Part shown: positions 5,701 through 6,631 of the stretch, piece by piece | Position numbering within the stretch: position 1 is the first letter of the stretch | How the letters are laid out: the number at the start of each line of letters is the position of its first letter | From: Candidatus Firestoneibacteriota bacterium | Lineage (GTDB): Bacteria > Oederibacteriota > JAAXVQ01 > JAUVAV01 | Assembly (NCBI GenBank): GCA_030635415.1 | Contig: DAOVYW010000139.1 | Span: 1-6,631, forward strand | Direction of reading: 5' to 3' | Length of the DNA stretch: 6,631 nt | Translations under genes and position numbers: made by a program | Notes under the pieces: model-generated | Database searches by the model: none | The model's input: only the letters and a program-made list of their open reading frames with translations | Told to the model about the DNA's origin: nothing

Positions 5701-6631
5701 CAAAATCCCGCGAGCTTAACTGCCCGTAATCATTATGTCCATTTCCGTCGAGGACATTACCTACATCCGGGTCATAATTAGTTTCTTTCCAACCCAACCC
5801 ATTTGAGGCGTGAGTGCGATAGGTAACGCCATTTTTATCGCACGCATTAATCGTGGTATAGGTGTCCTGCGCACTCTCATATCCGTATATACTATGTGTG
5901 TGGGATTTCCGGCTTGGATCCGGTATTCCAGTACTTTCGGATAAATACCAGGTCTCAGTGTATCCCAGACTATTACTGACTTTATTACTCACTAGAAGCC
6001 CGTTTTTTGAGCTCGATTCCAAATTTTCCACATCATTCTCCTGCGCGCCTATTAATCCATAATTATTATGCGAACTACCGCCCGCTATCATTTGGCCGGT
6101 AGTAGCGTCAAATTTCGAGATTGTCCATCCATTATCATTACTCGTCTTCGTCTCGGTGACAATACCGGTCTCGTCGCTCGCCAGTACCTTGTCTACATAA
6201 TTAAGACGCGCTCCGGTCAATCCGGATTTGCTTAAAGATTCTCCGCCCGCGATCGATTTCCCCGTCGTCTCGTCAAACTTCGAGATCATATACTCGGTGT
6301 TGGCATTGCTCATCCTCGTCTCAGTGACTATGCCGGTCTCATCGCTCGTCACTACCTCGTCTACATAATTAAGACGCGCTTCCGTCAATCCGGATTTGCT
6401 CAAAGATTCTCCGCCCGCGATCGATTTTCCGGTCGTCGCGTCAAACTTCGAGATCGCATACTCGGTATTGGCATTGCTCGTCTTCGTCTCGATGACCATA
6501 CCGGTCTCGTCGCTCGCCACTACCTCGTCTACATGATTAAGACGCGCTCCCGTCAATCCGGATTTGCTCAACGCTCCTCCGCCCGCGATCGACTTTCCGG
6601 TTATCGCGTCACACTTCGAGACCGTGTACTC
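2726..6631 (-). CDS. Giant YD-repeat (RHS-like) protein, C-terminal 1301 residues (5' end outside window)
   Basis: The frame stays open through the right edge. The first start-like codon in view (TTG 6571) falls inside a repeat unit whose pattern continues upstream of it, so it is not the true start. Residues below count from base 6631. Residues 1-187 are near-identical 56-aa repeats with the core 'ISKFDATTGKSIAGG' and 'SKSGLTGARLNYVDEV'. Residues 188-357 are degenerate copies of the same unit. Residues 358-560 hold further [YF]D-x2-3-TG motifs such as ETYDSSTGVL. Residues 561-850 are rich in Trp, Tyr and His with a Cys pair (C800, C809). Residues 870-935 are a Ser/Gly/Ala linker, and 935-1070 are amphipathic helices such as SREEIIAALEGA. 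Residues 1095-1250 carry classical YD motifs: HRDIAGRLL, QYDKSGRLISLE and QYDGSGRLVSALG. YD repeats in RHS and tc toxins form beta shells, so an extracellular or surface repeat protein is likely. No toxin domain follows the YD block; the protein ends in a basic tail (KLQLKGLNRK). No family name can be assigned with certainty. A terminator follows its stop codon. Confidence 0.85.
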   Translation of the reverse strand, partial: EYTVSKCDAITGKSIAGGGALSKSGLTGARLNHVDEVVASDETGMVIETKTSNANTEYAISKFDATTGKSIAGGESLSKSGLTEARLNYVDEVVTSDETGIVTETRMSNANTEYMISKFDETTGKSIAGGESLSKSGLTGARLNYVDKVLASDETGIVTETKTSNDNGWTISKFDATTGQMIAGGSSHNNYGLIGAQENDVENLESSSKNGLLVSNKVSNSLGYTETWYLSESTGIPDPSRKSHTHSIYGYESAQDTYTTINACDKNGVTYRTHASNGLGWKETNYDPDVGNVLDGNGHNDYGQLSSRDFDTDFTSSEETGIVSESKNSTALGTVTTWFDKDTGAAYYSESGSAAGGSSSGNGGLGGITETTIKANDFSGIIYYTFAENYDGGGSMLATTTTDYNSHTGVSTHAFTSYTLGATYEWNYTDGTKDPVHTRASVNYSDYKGIHKGSGEETYDSSTGVLRTQKLLQPDSMDERIIFKNNGDFVTSAVGTREDGERIKYTFFPKSNEIETMGNDKGTTYFGSATSIRHRVYTEGDKALFYEYTYSGDEIDSIYGQSKMEDAGALMEHDRHFNLQWWCDTMDVVHTYAGTSFAKGSYWNKAEESFTGNDGKYWSGEVVYDRWGFYFESEILKGIDAATGVKVDGTAAKNTTKMQVTRGGDNQGAWEFVKDSMVKHHTRKETYTWDSPKGKYQPHGNGVRWSLGECKSEALLTGEITMWADVKIKINSDRSTTSTFWNIRHIATQFHTRTRYKPNIKTVSMDTGSRPTATFSNNTYSNPYYSGYSGYKVISLNKYCASRDKYGKCTDYDYRWTKVIYEKETDGWIWWPNGVAEDVNDTAWDHGSGDRREELYADELKQKLDVEAVGPIGAKESGGSASAADGSSAVVRTSFGNKAQGATLADGSSSGEQPAKQRGIEDTSVSGGESVRAASRTEASFKDELAAKLQGIKGLEDVPELVRMALSKMSREEIIAALEGADAGMAELIAALNEAGQALFGEGYDKSLPGRILNLVSRVVQLEPAKLILLGEENIPADVKLAAIAAQECQDAINVSRDEKGRAIEMLDRQCGRDAFTSEESGVTETITATLGDITVKHRDIAGRLLSEACKGESRTYSYVLDSRGQVKQTTVTKRTAGTGITVMQYDKSGRLISLEAEGTQKTFVYQGRGENEEVIATTCNELGEVREQRYFKAGRLVKVKQQDDSETKYEYMTDKTGKVLAMTAQVTDHDGETTILQYDGSGRLVSALGKQTKQVTKMKRETTMAEQALAFELKKQLFGDPRIDGKRIDMKLQLKGLNRK
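2882..3337 (-). repeat. C-terminal YD (RHS-type) motif cluster
   Basis: Within the giant protein, motifs of the form [YHR]-D-x-x-G-[RK]-[LV] recur at irregular spacing of about 20-45 residues: HRDIAGRLL, YVLDSRGQV, QYDKSGRLI, YFKAGRLVKV, MTDKTGKVL and QYDGSGRLV. The two QYD copies fit the classical YD-repeat consensus closely. These motifs are diverged in DNA and are not recent duplications. Confidence 0.8.
3812..4024 (-). other. Low-complexity Ser/Gly/Ala linker segment of the giant protein
   Basis: About 70 codons rich in Ser, Gly and Ala (for example GGSASAADGSSAVV and ATLADGSSSGEQPAK) separate the aromatic middle domain from the helical block. This is typical of a flexible interdomain linker. 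The skewed codon composition also produces a long spurious open frame on the opposite strand. Confidence 0.65.
5561..6070 (-). repeat. Degenerate copies of the 56-aa repeat unit
   Basis: Three further units of about 55-59 aa follow in phase. Each begins with an H-[NT]-x-x-YG-like turn (HNNYGLIGA, HTHSIYGYESA, HNDYGQLSS), continues with an acidic stretch ending in [KE]-[NT]-G (SSKNGLLVS, CDKNGVTYR, SEETGIVSE), then SN-x-LG (SNSLGYTET, SNGLGWKET, STALGTVTT), and closes with a [YF]-[LD]-x-x-x-G motif. They share the plan of the near-identical repeats but little exact sequence, so they look like older copies. Confidence 0.75.
6071..6631 (-). repeat. Tandem 168-bp (56-aa) coding repeats, near-identical copies
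   Basis: Copies lie at 6401-6568, 6233-6400 and 6071-6232 (the last trimmed to 54 aa), plus the end of a further copy at 6569-6631 that continues past the edge. The first two complete copies match at 47 of 56 residues by my alignment and are also closely similar at the DNA level. Each unit reads, roughly, SKSGLTGARLNYVDEV - ASDETGIVTET - SNANTEY - ISKFDATTGKSIAGG. The copies keep the frame exactly, and the similarity points to recent tandem duplication or gene conversion. Confidence 0.92.

Noticed and set aside
2726..6571. TTG at 6571 as the start codon of the giant gene
   Set aside because: The TTG falls inside a repeat unit, the frame and repeat pattern continue upstream to the window edge, and no ribosome binding site precedes it. 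The gene is 5'-truncated by the window.
6071..6631. Regular repeats that might suggest a CRISPR array
   Set aside because: The period is 168 bp without distinct short repeats and unique spacers, and the whole stretch is an open reading frame with synonymous differences, so these are protein-coding tandem repeats.

Overview
The window looks like an accessory region of a Gram-negative (diderm) bacterium of middling GC content. The signs are a lipoprotein with an Asp directly after the lipidated Cys, a GT-C type membrane glycosyltransferase of the lipid-linked-sugar kind, and a giant YD-repeat surface-type protein. The species cannot be named from the sequence. Environmental lineages with many giant repeat proteins (for example Omnitrophota or deltaproteobacterial groups) would fit, but that is only a guess.

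Layout. (1) Positions 1-963, plus strand: the C-terminal part of a protein that runs in from the left edge and carries a domain resembling polymorphic toxin type 44 (Ntox44). A small lipoprotein gene follows 12 bp later and is the obvious candidate immunity gene. This pair is visibly AT-richer than the rest. (2) Positions 1020-2636, minus strand: a complete 538-aa polytopic membrane protein of the GT-C/ArnT-AftB-like glycosyltransferase group, convergent with the toxin pair. (3) Positions 2657-2700: a strong bidirectional Rho-independent terminator whose 3' arm can also form a second, competing hairpin. (4) Positions 2726-6631, minus strand: the C-terminal 1301 residues of a very large protein whose start lies beyond the right edge. 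In protein order it has near-identical 56-aa repeats, degenerate copies of the same unit, an aromatic-rich middle, a Ser/Gly/Ala linker, an alpha-helical block, and a C-terminal group of classical YD (RHS-like) motifs.

How the parts relate. The toxin domain and lipoprotein form a tight two-gene unit typical of contact-dependent competition modules. The giant protein has YD motifs at both ends but no recognisable C-terminal toxin, so it may be a surface or secreted repeat protein rather than a toxin carrier. The glycosyltransferase lies between them, co-directional with the giant gene but separated from it by the terminator. No functional link between the three units can be proven from the sequence. 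No tRNA, rRNA, CRISPR array, transposase or integrase was seen.
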